From Pirellulaceae bacterium (GTDB lineage Bacteria; Planctomycetota; Planctomycetia; Pirellulales; Pirellulaceae): a stretch of 7,230 nucleotides of DNA. The first letter of the stretch is position 1; each line of letters opens with the position of its first letter. Both the position numbers and the translations under genes were made by a program. Below are positions 1 through 5,970 of this stretch, piece after piece. A model generated the notes under the pieces. It did no database searches. It was not told where the DNA came from and saw nothing but the letters and a program-made list of their open reading frames with translations. The stretch covers positions 1 through 7,230 of the forward strand of contig JASLRF010000025.1 of NCBI GenBank assembly GCA_030744095.1, written 5' to 3'.

Positions 1-913
1 CTTGATTCTGGGAATCGCAGTTGTTTTTGTGTTCAACTCGGGCTGGCTCGTTCCGCTGGGGGTCGTTCTAGGCGCTGCCTATCTGATCTATTTTGGAATC
101 TACACGCTTGTCACGGTCAACGGTGGTTCCCCGACACGTGCCACTCCGCAGTACGCAGCCAATGCCGAACCAACCCCCACGCAAAGGCGTCGTAACGCCA
201 CCATTCGAAAACGCAAATGGCGACAAATTGCCCAGGACGAATTGCGGTCCAAACATGGTACGGAAAGATTGACGGAATTGAACGGCTCGTTCTTAGTTTC
301 TGCCATCGCCGCGTCACTGCTGGGATTCGTCATGCTTCAGGTTGGCAATATTCAGATGCTTGAGAGCACCACTAGCGTGTACGCATGGTCGCTTTACGCC
401 TGGTTGGCGATCACGTGTGCCGCGTGCAGTTGGGCCATTTTGGCAGTTGGCAAGAAGTGGGAAGGTCACGACGGGAGACCAGTGCAGCGACGATTTGCAA
501 TGTTGCTGGTTGGGCTCGTCATGGGTGGCCTGGCGTTTGCTACCAGCGAATTTCTAGATGTTCGCCGTGCTGGTTTTCTATCGTTGGATTCCATGCAGGG
601 ATATCACAATTGGTCAACACTGTACGGCGTTGATGGACAGCCCGGCCTGTCCGTCTTCATGATCCACTTTGCGGCGATGTTCTTCCTGCCGAGTTGGTGG
701 CAACAGGCAGACCCCTTGCGTCGATCGCGGTTGAGCGTCTTCCGGACGGGAGGTTGCGTCTTAATCGCGTGGATTCTGCACATAATCCTGCCGTTTCCGC
801 AACCGTGGGGAATCATGCTGGCAGCCGCGCTGTCAGTCGCCGTACAGCTATCATCGCCACACGTTACAACTCGAAATCGCGAGCGATTCCAGCAGCAAGC
901 ATTACAAGGCTAA
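1..913 (+). CDS. Multi-pass membrane protein of unknown function, C-terminal part (5' end outside window)
   Basis: The frame is open from the window edge (first full codon at base 2) to TAA at 911-913. The TTG at base 2 is probably an internal Leu, so the gene is 5'-truncated here. About 303 residues are visible. Hydrophobic stretches lie at roughly residues 1-37 (probably two helices), 95-115, 127-149, 165-182, 216-231 and 250-284. Between the first pair and the third helix is a basic loop at about 60-75 (QRRRNATIRKRKWR), which by the positive-inside rule should be cytoplasmic. A polar loop at 184-214 (SEFLDVRR to DGQPG) would face the other side. No catalytic motif or named domain is recognisable in this part, and the missing N-terminus may hold one. 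It is followed after 84 bp by another membrane protein in the same direction, so the two may be co-transcribed. That this is a real membrane-protein gene is well supported; its function is unknown. Confidence 0.75.
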   Translation, partial: LILGIAVVFVFNSGWLVPLGVVLGAAYLIYFGIYTLVTVNGGSPTRATPQYAANAEPTPTQRRRNATIRKRKWRQIAQDELRSKHGTERLTELNGSFLVSAIAASLLGFVMLQVGNIQMLESTTSVYAWSLYAWLAITCAACSWAILAVGKKWEGHDGRPVQRRFAMLLVGLVMGGLAFATSEFLDVRRAGFLSLDSMQGYHNWSTLYGVDGQPGLSVFMIHFAAMFFLPSWWQQADPLRRSRLSVFRTGGCVLIAWILHIILPFPQPWGIMLAAALSVAVQLSSPHVTTRNRERFQQQALQG

Positions 914-997
914 GCCGAACATTTGGCGTTTTTCCGAATGCGACAATCGCCGTGCGAAATGGATTCGATGGTTCAATTGAAAGTGTAGGTAATTCAA

Positions 998-2074
998 ATG
1001 ATCACGCTCTTCGTCATCATCGTGATTGCGACATTGGTTCTGGCCGCTACACGTGCCGAAGGTATGCGCCCGTTAGGGTTGGCATTGATCGGCACGATCA
1101 GCCTGGTGCTGGGAGCCCGTGCAACGGCGGTCTTTACCGAAATATCTGTCGCACCGTTGGTGAATTCAATGGTCTTCGCCCAAGATGCAGATACACAGGA
1201 TACAGATGCGACCGAGGCTCCTGCCGCGTCCGATGAAAACGCTGATGACAAATCAGAAACCAGTGGTTCGACCACGGCGACTGATGAACCCACCGGAGAG
1301 CCGCAAGAATCGGCGCGTACATCCGGGCCCAAGTCGGACGGGACCAGCGCGGACGAGGAGAAGACGGATGCAACACCGGACGACTCAGTGATCGATGATG
1401 CCGCTGCTGCAGAGGCCGCAGCGATCCACGGTACTCAACCCGACAGTAACGCGGCGGCGAGCGATGCTTCGCCGGACTTAAACAAGGCTGTCACGGTCGA
1501 AGCAATCACTAACGTCAAGTATTTGGATCGAGACGATGACACGCCGAGCTGGCTGGAAGTGAAGCCGTGGACAAAAGATGGGGTGCACTTTGTACCCGTT
1601 GTTTCGCGGCTTCAGATCTCCGAGGAGGATCGCGACAGCGCGCTGGTAAAAGAAATCAAGGAAGCGACCGATGCATACATCAATCAACTCCTCAAAAACA
1701 AGCACGCCACCAAGCTGCTGAATCTACGTTCAGGGAGCACGGTCCCGAGAGTCACAGAGAGTTTCGAGGAACAAGTCGCCGTCACGGAGGGCACCGTGTT
1801 TCATCAGTCGCACGCGTTACTTTCCTTTGACGACGACTTCCGTGGTACAGTTTCGGCAAAGTGGGACGAAGTCCGCGCGGCCAGCCGCTTAATGCAGACC
1901 GGCCTGGGCGCTGGGATCGTGATTTTGCTGCTCAGTACCATGTTCAGTTACTTCAAGTTGGATACGGCGACACGGGGCTATTACACGGGGCGGTTGCAGT
2001 TTGCTGCCGCGGCAGCAATACTGGCTGTAATCGCTGCCAGCGTCCTGTTTGCGAACTACGTTCCCTGGATGTAG
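998..2074 (+). CDS. Membrane-anchored protein with long acidic linker, unknown function
   Basis: The product has 358 residues in an unusual layout. Two N-terminal hydrophobic helices lie at about 2-17 and 25-46. A low-complexity acidic linker rich in Asp, Glu, Ala, Thr, Ser and Pro spans about 62-160. A mixed alpha/beta-looking domain follows at about 165-295 (it includes SWLEVKPW at 184-191 and a charged helix at 208-235). Two more helices lie at about 302-318 and 334-354. The two membrane hairpins would put the linker and domain on one face of the membrane. The side is not determined, although the acidic linker and the AxA-like MVFAQDA at 58-64 would suit the periplasm. The start ATG at 998 has only a weak AGGT element upstream. 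No family is recognised. It sits between a multi-pass membrane protein and a sigma/anti-sigma pair, so a role in an envelope-linked unit is possible, but that is inferred from position only. Confidence 0.8.
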   Translation: MITLFVIIVIATLVLAATRAEGMRPLGLALIGTISLVLGARATAVFTEISVAPLVNSMVFAQDADTQDTDATEAPAASDENADDKSETSGSTTATDEPTGEPQESARTSGPKSDGTSADEEKTDATPDDSVIDDAAAAEAAAIHGTQPDSNAAASDASPDLNKAVTVEAITNVKYLDRDDDTPSWLEVKPWTKDGVHFVPVVSRLQISEEDRDSALVKEIKEATDAYINQLLKNKHATKLLNLRSGSTVPRVTESFEEQVAVTEGTVFHQSHALLSFDDDFRGTVSAKWDEVRAASRLMQTGLGAGIVILLLSTMFSYFKLDTATRGYYTGRLQFAAAAAILAVIAASVLFANYVPWM

Positions 2075-2170
2075 GTCGGTGACCGCCAAGGACACGCTCG
2101 TGGGCCGACAGCATTCGCGTATGTATCTCGGACCTTGGTGGATTTGCCTGTCATTGATCCGTGAACGCTT

Positions 2171-2812
2171 ATGACTTCTTCCTCGGAAACTGACCGCCTG
2201 CTCATCAAACGCATACGTAGCGGAGATGGCGACGCTTGGGGCGATTTGATTTCGCGTTACGAAGGGCGTCTGCTGGCATTTGTCGAGAGTCGCATTGGAC
2301 GCCGCGCTGCCAGTGAAGACATCGTCCAAGAAGCGTTTGTCGGTTTCTTGACCAGCTTGCCAAACTACGACGGTCGGCGCCCTCTGGAAAGCTATCTGTT
2401 TTCAATTTGCGCCTACAAGCTAACGGACCACATGCGCCGCGAAGGCCGTCGCCCGGCATTGCCGCTGTCTGCCGGTGCGGATTCAGGGGGCGAATGGCAA
2501 CTTGCGTCGTCCGCGCGAGCCGCCAGCAGCATCGTCCGCAGTGGCGAGCGGCGGAACTTAGAAGAAACGGCAATCGTCGACGCCCTGCAGCAGCAAGTGT
2601 CACGTTGGAAAGAGCGAGGCGATTGGGTCAAGCTGCAAAGCATCGAATTGCTTTTCGTACGAGGCTGGGCGAACAAAGAAGTCGCGGGCGAACTTAGCAT
2701 CACCGAACAACAGGTCGCAAACTTCAAATTCGACTTCCTGGCTAGAATGCGGTCTATTATCCGCAAGCAAGGACTTTCCGAAGACATCTTTCCGGAGATA
2801 TATAGCGAATAA
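2171..2812 (+). CDS. ECF-like RNA polymerase sigma-70 family factor
   Basis: The 213-residue protein has the two-domain build of an extracytoplasmic-function (group 4) sigma factor, which directs core RNA polymerase to its own promoter set. Region 2 covers about residues 8-95: IRSGDGDAW at 15-23, the diagnostic DIVQEAF at 50-56, and SYLFSICAYKLTDHMRR at 74-90, the stretch that binds the -10 element and core polymerase. A flexible Ala/Ser/Gly-rich linker spans about 96-130. Region 4 (about 140-195) ends in a helix-turn-helix, GWANKEVAGELSITEQQVA at 165-183. The recognition helix reads TEQQVANFKFDFLARM rather than the usual TVKSRL type, a form I associate with planctomycete ECF factors (from memory). 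The ATG at 2171 is fixed by an in-frame TGA at 2162-2164; no Shine-Dalgarno is visible. The stop overlaps the next start by one base (TAATG), which implies translational coupling to its probable anti-sigma partner. The regulon is not visible here. Confidence 0.9.
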   Translation: MTSSSETDRLLIKRIRSGDGDAWGDLISRYEGRLLAFVESRIGRRAASEDIVQEAFVGFLTSLPNYDGRRPLESYLFSICAYKLTDHMRREGRRPALPLSAGADSGGEWQLASSARAASSIVRSGERRNLEETAIVDALQQQVSRWKERGDWVKLQSIELLFVRGWANKEVAGELSITEQQVANFKFDFLARMRSIIRKQGLSEDIFPEIYSE

Positions 2813-3216
2813 TGGCATCCAAGTTTACACACGCAGATCTCGAAGCCTACTTGGACGAAGCGCTCTCGCCAGAGGACATGGTGAAAGTCGAGAGCCAATT
2901 GAGAACCGACTTGCAGTTGGGACGCGAATTGGCCGCCATTAACGCACGGCGCGATGCCGGTGTTCACACTTTGGGAGAGATCTGGCGGCGACAACGCATC
3001 AGTTGCCCGACGCGTGAGCAACTCGGCAGTTTTCTTCTTGGAGCGCTGGCGCCCGAGCAGGCAGACTACGTCGCCTTTCACATTGAAAAAGCTGGCTGCC
3101 GTTTCTGCCGCGCGAATCACGACGATCTGAAGGCACGACAAGAGGAAACCAACAACACAGTGGCCACTCGCCGCAAAAAGTACTTCCAATCGAGTGCCGG
3201 TTACCTGCGCAAGTAA
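2812..3216 (+). CDS. Probable zinc-finger anti-sigma factor (two-copy ZAS-like protein)
   Basis: This 134-residue soluble protein has no membrane segment or signal peptide. Its ATG shares a base with the sigma stop codon, and the nearest GGAG (2794-2797) is too far for a normal site, so re-initiation after the sigma gene is likely. Residues 65-106 look like a zinc-binding anti-sigma (ZAS) fold: C65, H90, C96 and C99 give C-x24-H-x5-C-x2-C, around a helix with EQLGSFLLGAL at 69-79. The family's usual spacing is H-x3-C-x2-C, so this is a variant. Residues 5-40 resemble the same fold: L10, Y13, L14, A17, L18, P20, E21 and L30 match L71, F74, L75, A78, L79, P81, E82 and I91 at a constant offset of 61, but without the ligands. 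The likely role is to hold the upstream sigma factor inactive in the cytoplasm, perhaps responding to redox or metal state. That role is inferred from pairing and motif. Confidence 0.7.
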   Translation: MASKFTHADLEAYLDEALSPEDMVKVESQLRTDLQLGRELAAINARRDAGVHTLGEIWRRQRISCPTREQLGSFLLGALAPEQADYVAFHIEKAGCRFCRANHDDLKARQEETNNTVATRRKKYFQSSAGYLRK

Positions 3217-3257
3217 CCACCGTCAATCTGTAACGCGGCAGCCTTCCCGGAATCAAC

Positions 3258-4268
3258 CTACTTCTGGCTCAATGCCCGCCGGTTGCCCGCAGTCTCCTGC
3301 CTGACCTGTTCGCCTGAAAGATGCGGCAGATACTGGGCTCGCATGATCGTTTGATAGCGCCGGTCTACTTTGTAGTTTGGCAGGAAGTACTGGAAGTCCC
3401 ACGCTGGATTCCCCCGCCCCCCACCCGACGGCGATTGCGTCAGGCGCGGTTCATCCGCTGGGCGAAACATTAGTGCCAACGCCATGCTGTGATTCACCCC
3501 AAAGTACCACGGCTCGTCGAAACGGTATTTCGATCGATTGAAGACTAAGGTCAATGGAAAGTCGTCATCATGCGGAAAATGTCGGTCGTCGTGTCTCCCG
3601 ACATGAGTCGACAAAACGCCATGTGACGGAGTCACACCTCGAACCCACTGGGTCTTGTCAAGCCGATCAACGTGGCGCCCTCGAAAGTGAATATCGAGCG
3701 ACGCAGGCTGGTGAATGTAGCTGGCCCAAAACAAACCGACATATCCGTTCTTGAACGTCGCGCGACGAGGAATGCACTCGAAAGTCATTTCGATCGTTCC
3801 GTCCTTCAATGACCGATATCGATGACAGCTTTCCAACCCATAATGCGGTGTTGGCGGTTGATAGAGTTCTGCAGTGTGCGCGTCAATCAACCGCAACTCC
3901 ATTGGAGCGTGCCGAGGCTCAAACAAGATTTTCCGATCTTGCAAGGTACCATCATGAATATGCTCGAAATTCAGCCCAGCATACGACGGCACAAAAATGC
4001 TCTCGGAACGGTTCGTATGTGTCAGTGAGGCCACGCCGCTGTACCCGGCACGATGGCCAGGCAACACGTCGTCATCGACAGCATGATTGTCCACGATCAC
4101 CGCCGTCACGTCGCCACGCTTCAAGACCACATAATGGCTGTCAGTCTTTTCGTATTTCAGCAATGCGTCGCTGAGCGTCGTTAGCTTCGGCAACTCCTCC
4201 GCCCTGGAAATGGCCGATTTCGCGAATATCGCAGAAGCAATTCCAACAGCAAGACATGCAAGTCGCAT
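3258..4268 (-). CDS. Exported protein of unknown function
   Basis: With the start at 4268 the protein has 336 residues. The frame is open to an ATG at 4301, but that codon overlaps a near-consensus -10 box, whereas the ATG at 4268 follows CGGAGG by 6 bases, so the shorter form is preferred. The N-terminus is a signal peptide: MRLACLAVGIASAIFAKSAI followed by a small-residue cleavage region (SRA-EE, about residue 23). The mature part has many aromatic and beta-type stretches: FVPSYAGLNFEHIHDG near 92-107, ILFEPRHAPMELRLIDAHTAELYQPP near 114-139, ESCHRYRSLKDGTIEMTFECIPR near 146-168, GYVGLFWASYIHQP near 175-188 and PWYFGVNHSMALALMF near 253-268. A His/Asp-rich patch, HDDRHFPHDDD, lies near 226-236. 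The pattern suggests a beta-rich, perhaps sugar-binding or sugar-cleaving exported protein of a kind seen in planctomycetes, but I cannot name a family or active site. It converges on the anti-sigma gene with a 41-bp gap. Confidence 0.85.
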   Translation of the reverse strand: MRLACLAVGIASAIFAKSAISRAEELPKLTTLSDALLKYEKTDSHYVVLKRGDVTAVIVDNHAVDDDVLPGHRAGYSGVASLTHTNRSESIFVPSYAGLNFEHIHDGTLQDRKILFEPRHAPMELRLIDAHTAELYQPPTPHYGLESCHRYRSLKDGTIEMTFECIPRRATFKNGYVGLFWASYIHQPASLDIHFRGRHVDRLDKTQWVRGVTPSHGVLSTHVGRHDDRHFPHDDDFPLTLVFNRSKYRFDEPWYFGVNHSMALALMFRPADEPRLTQSPSGGGRGNPAWDFQYFLPNYKVDRRYQTIMRAQYLPHLSGEQVRQETAGNRRALSQK

Positions 4269-4274
4269 AGCCAA

Positions 4275-4280
4275 CCTCCG
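4275..4280 (-). promoter_or_regulatory. Ribosome binding site deciding the start at 4268
   Basis: CGGAGG on the minus strand is separated by six bases from the ATG at 4268-4266. No such site can serve the upstream ATG at 4301-4299, which lies inside the -10 box. This decides the start of the exported protein. Confidence 0.8.
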
Positions 4281-4299
4281 TATGTGAGTACCGGGCGAC

Positions 4300-4328
4300 A
4301 TTATCAGCTAGCGAATGGAAACTGTCAA
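4300..4328 (-). promoter_or_regulatory. Sigma-70 type promoter of the exported-protein gene
   Basis: Read on the minus strand, the -35 box TTGACA (4328-4323) matches the consensus fully. The -10 box GATAAT (4305-4300) matches TATAAT at five of six positions, and the spacer is exactly 17 bp. Transcription should start near 4293, giving a leader of about 25 bases that contains the CGGAGG site before the ATG at 4268. It points to housekeeping rather than ECF-type expression. Confidence 0.75.
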
Positions 4329-4345
4329 AACGATGGAATCACGGC

Positions 4346-4767
4346 ATCCGCGAGACACTCTTGTTATACATGATTGAAGCCACCGACGACGATCTAGCAA
4401 TCGTGTCGCGGTTACCAAGTGTCAATGCCTTATATTGCGAATCGCCTCAGTTCAACGACGACAGTATCGCCCACCTGCGACGACTTCGATCGCTTGAAAC
4501 TCTGTACATTGCCAAGGCCATGTTTACTGATCGGTCGCTCGCAAGTATTGGCGCGTTGTCGCAGCGCGAAGTGCTTCACCTATGCGACACGCTGATTACA
4601 GAGGGCGGTCTGCGAGCACTCTCCGGAAACGAGCACTCTCCGGAGAACTGCCATCATGTAATATCGAATACTTGAAAAAAGCACACAGGTGTCAGGGAAC
4701 GGTGTGCGATTGTGAACGACAGGTTACCCGTGTAATAGTCGAGGAACACCCGATCGAGACGATGTAG
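4346..4767 (+). pseudogene. Leucine-rich repeat protein remnant, frameshifted by a 17-bp tandem duplication
   Basis: The frame encodes in-phase 24-residue leucine-rich repeats of the GALA-like type common in planctomycetes. Repeat 1 starts at IRETLLLYM (4346), repeat 2 at SVNALYC, repeat 3 at SLETLYIAKAMFTDRSLASI and repeat 4 at QREVLHLCDTLITEGGLRAL. Leu/Ile recur at repeat positions 5, 17, 20 and 23, and Asp/Glu at 14. In this frame the fourth repeat runs into NEHSPENCHH and stops at 4673-4675. The sequence 4613-4629 is repeated at 4630-4646. Removing one 17-bp copy joins GGLRALSG to ELPSCNIEYLK, a typical LRR end cap (LPxCxI), and continues to TAG at 4765-4767. The repeat pattern begins before any convincing start (TTG 4361, ATG 4370, no Shine-Dalgarno), so the 5' end also seems lost. 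The neighbouring promoter of the divergent gene lies directly at this edge. A short functional product from 4361 or 4370 is not excluded but is unlikely. Confidence 0.7.
4613..4646 (+). repeat. 17-bp tandem duplication (two copies)
   Basis: Two 17-base units sit head to tail at 4613-4629 and 4630-4646. The first 15 bases (CGAGCACTCTCCGGA) are identical and the units differ at one position overall. Seventeen is not a multiple of three, so the duplication shifts the frame of the LRR gene: the same peptide, RALSG, is read from both copies in two different frames. Confidence 0.9.
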
Positions 4768-4833
4768 GCCGCGAACAATAAGGCGGATTTCGGCATCAAA
4801 TACGCGCAGCCCGCACAATACGTCACGGCCTCT

Positions 4834-5841
4834 TCAGCGCTCCATCCGCGTTCTAATCCGCCCGTGAATCTGTGTAAGCAGATAGGGCACATAGATTGCG
4901 CCAGTGTAGTGGTTCGCCAGCATCTTCACGTGGTGCGCGTCGTCCAATCCCGCCGCCTTGGCAAGCAGTTCGGCGTTCTTGGGCGGTACGACTTTGTCGA
5001 ACTGCGCTGAATACAACCACGTTCGTGCGGGATCAAGACGGTGGGCAATCCTGGTTGGCTCGATCGGTGCCAACAACGCCCTAAGCTTGTCGCCACTGAA
5101 CCCAACCGCGGCAAGTTCATTGCGCATATTCGCCGCGTCTTTTCCACCGTGCTGAACTACGTTGAACAAGTCGCCACCTGCGAGCATGATGAAGACCTGA
5201 TCGTATCCGTTGTCGATGCTGGCCGATGTCGCCGAAATGAATCCGCCCAAACTGGTGCCCTGCAGCGAGATTCGATCGGCATCGACCAATGGAATTGCAG
5301 CCACCGCGTCGCGTGCTCGACGAACATCGGCAACGGCCTGCCTCACGAGCGTAATCAGCCGGTCAGCCTTGGCCTTGTTGCCGCCCATCCGTCGTTCGCC
5401 GTAGTAAGGCAGTTGGATCATGAAGGCGTGCAGGCCCTGCAAGCGCAGCCCGCGAGCAAACATCCGTCCCACGGCCATGTCACTGCCGGATTCGTGAACC
5501 ACAACGACCGCCGGCGCAGTGATCGCTGTCTTCTCCTCGTCATGGGCGACGTACCACTCCAGGGCAACGAGGTCGTTGTTCGCGTCACCACAGGGAACGG
5601 GCGAAGGGAATCGAATCAACATATCGCCCGTCCGCTGACGAGCAGGGTCGCAGCGTACTGCGAATTCCACAGCCGGCCAAACCAGGCCATCTAGGCAAGC
5701 CTGCGCGTCTTCCAAATCGTCTTTTGCTGGATTCAACGTATCACGGCCGACAAACGTCTTGCCAAACGGTACCGGCGGAGCGGCAGAGGCGGTCGTCGTG
5801 AATACGACCAGCATCAGAATCATCAACCCGTTTCGAAACAT
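4834..5841 (-). CDS. Exported alpha/beta-hydrolase (esterase-like)
   Basis: With the start at 5841 the protein has 335 residues. The frame runs on to 5955, but the extra 38 residues are Cys-rich, look non-native and cover an inverted repeat. The ATG at 5841 begins a clear signal peptide (FRNGLMILMLVVF, then TTASA-AP, cleavage near residue 20), so the enzyme acts outside the cytoplasm. The alpha/beta-hydrolase core is visible in order: strand AVVVVHESGSD near 111-121, probably with an oxyanion-hole role; LPYYGERR near 144-151; nucleophile elbow GTSLGG with Ser197; acid Asp282 in SAQFDKVVP; and His311 in LANHYTG. The triad and its order are complete. The LPYYGxR motif recalls the ABHD18-like (DUF2048) group, a tentative placement. 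Ester or acyl bonds are the likely target; the substrate is unknown. It follows the C45-type gene on the same strand after 129 bp and converges on the LRR remnant. No good Shine-Dalgarno is seen. Confidence 0.85.
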   Translation of the reverse strand: MFRNGLMILMLVVFTTTASAAPPVPFGKTFVGRDTLNPAKDDLEDAQACLDGLVWPAVEFAVRCDPARQRTGDMLIRFPSPVPCGDANNDLVALEWYVAHDEEKTAITAPAVVVVHESGSDMAVGRMFARGLRLQGLHAFMIQLPYYGERRMGGNKAKADRLITLVRQAVADVRRARDAVAAIPLVDADRISLQGTSLGGFISATSASIDNGYDQVFIMLAGGDLFNVVQHGGKDAANMRNELAAVGFSGDKLRALLAPIEPTRIAHRLDPARTWLYSAQFDKVVPPKNAELLAKAAGLDDAHHVKMLANHYTGAIYVPYLLTQIHGRIRTRMER

Positions 5842-5870
5842 CGTTGGATCGTTGTGAATTCCATGCTTTG

Positions 5871-5889
5871 TGGTGCACGCAGTGCACCA
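5871..5889. promoter_or_regulatory. Inverted repeat between two minus-strand genes (possible operator or RNA hairpin)
   Basis: TGGTGCAC (5871-5878) and GTGCACCA (5882-5889) form perfect 8-bp arms around GCA. A third GGTGCA lies at 5905-5910, inside an imperfect palindrome that ends in ACACC at 5917-5921. The site is 30 bp upstream of the hydrolase start. No T-run follows on either strand, so a terminator is unlikely. A repressor or activator operator, or a leader hairpin in the hydrolase mRNA, fits better. The binding protein is unknown. Confidence 0.45.
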
Positions 5890-5970
5890 TAGCCTGCTCA
5901 AATCGGTGCATTGCATACACCCTACAAATTGTGTTGGCTCAAACAAAACGCCCAACCCCCGGTTATCGCG

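Noticed and set aside
694..1236. 180-residue plus-strand frame bridging the first two genes
   Set aside because: It overlaps two membrane-protein genes in another frame and is Arg-rich without domain character, typical of a shadow frame.
2118..2160. Possible promoter boxes before the sigma gene (TATGTA; GGACCTT with TGTCA)
   Set aside because: No matching -35 partner for TATGTA, and the ECF-like pair is too far from known consensus to support.
2413..3189. 258-residue open frame on the minus strand
   Set aside because: It is antisense to the sigma and anti-sigma genes, both of which show family motifs.
3217..3257. Search for a two-way terminator between the converging anti-sigma and exported-protein genes
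   Set aside because: Only a very short TTCC-C-GGAA palindrome is present and there is no T-run.
4269..4301. Eleven-codon N-terminal extension of the exported protein (ATG at 4301)
   Set aside because: The ATG overlaps the GATAAT -10 box and has no ribosome site, while the ATG at 4268 has CGGAGG at ideal spacing and starts the signal peptide.
5041..5694. 217-residue open frame on the plus strand
   Set aside because: It lies wholly antisense to the alpha/beta hydrolase, whose catalytic motifs are clear; the product has no recognisable pattern.
5842..5955. Thirty-eight-residue N-terminal extension of the alpha/beta hydrolase
   Set aside because: It is Cys-rich, would bury the signal peptide, and covers an intergenic inverted repeat; the ATG at 5841 begins a normal signal peptide.
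5941..5970. Possible terminator after the C45-type gene (AACC-GGG-GGTT then GGGCGTTTTGTTT on the minus strand)
   Set aside because: The stem is only four base pairs and the T-run is interrupted and displaced, too weak to call.
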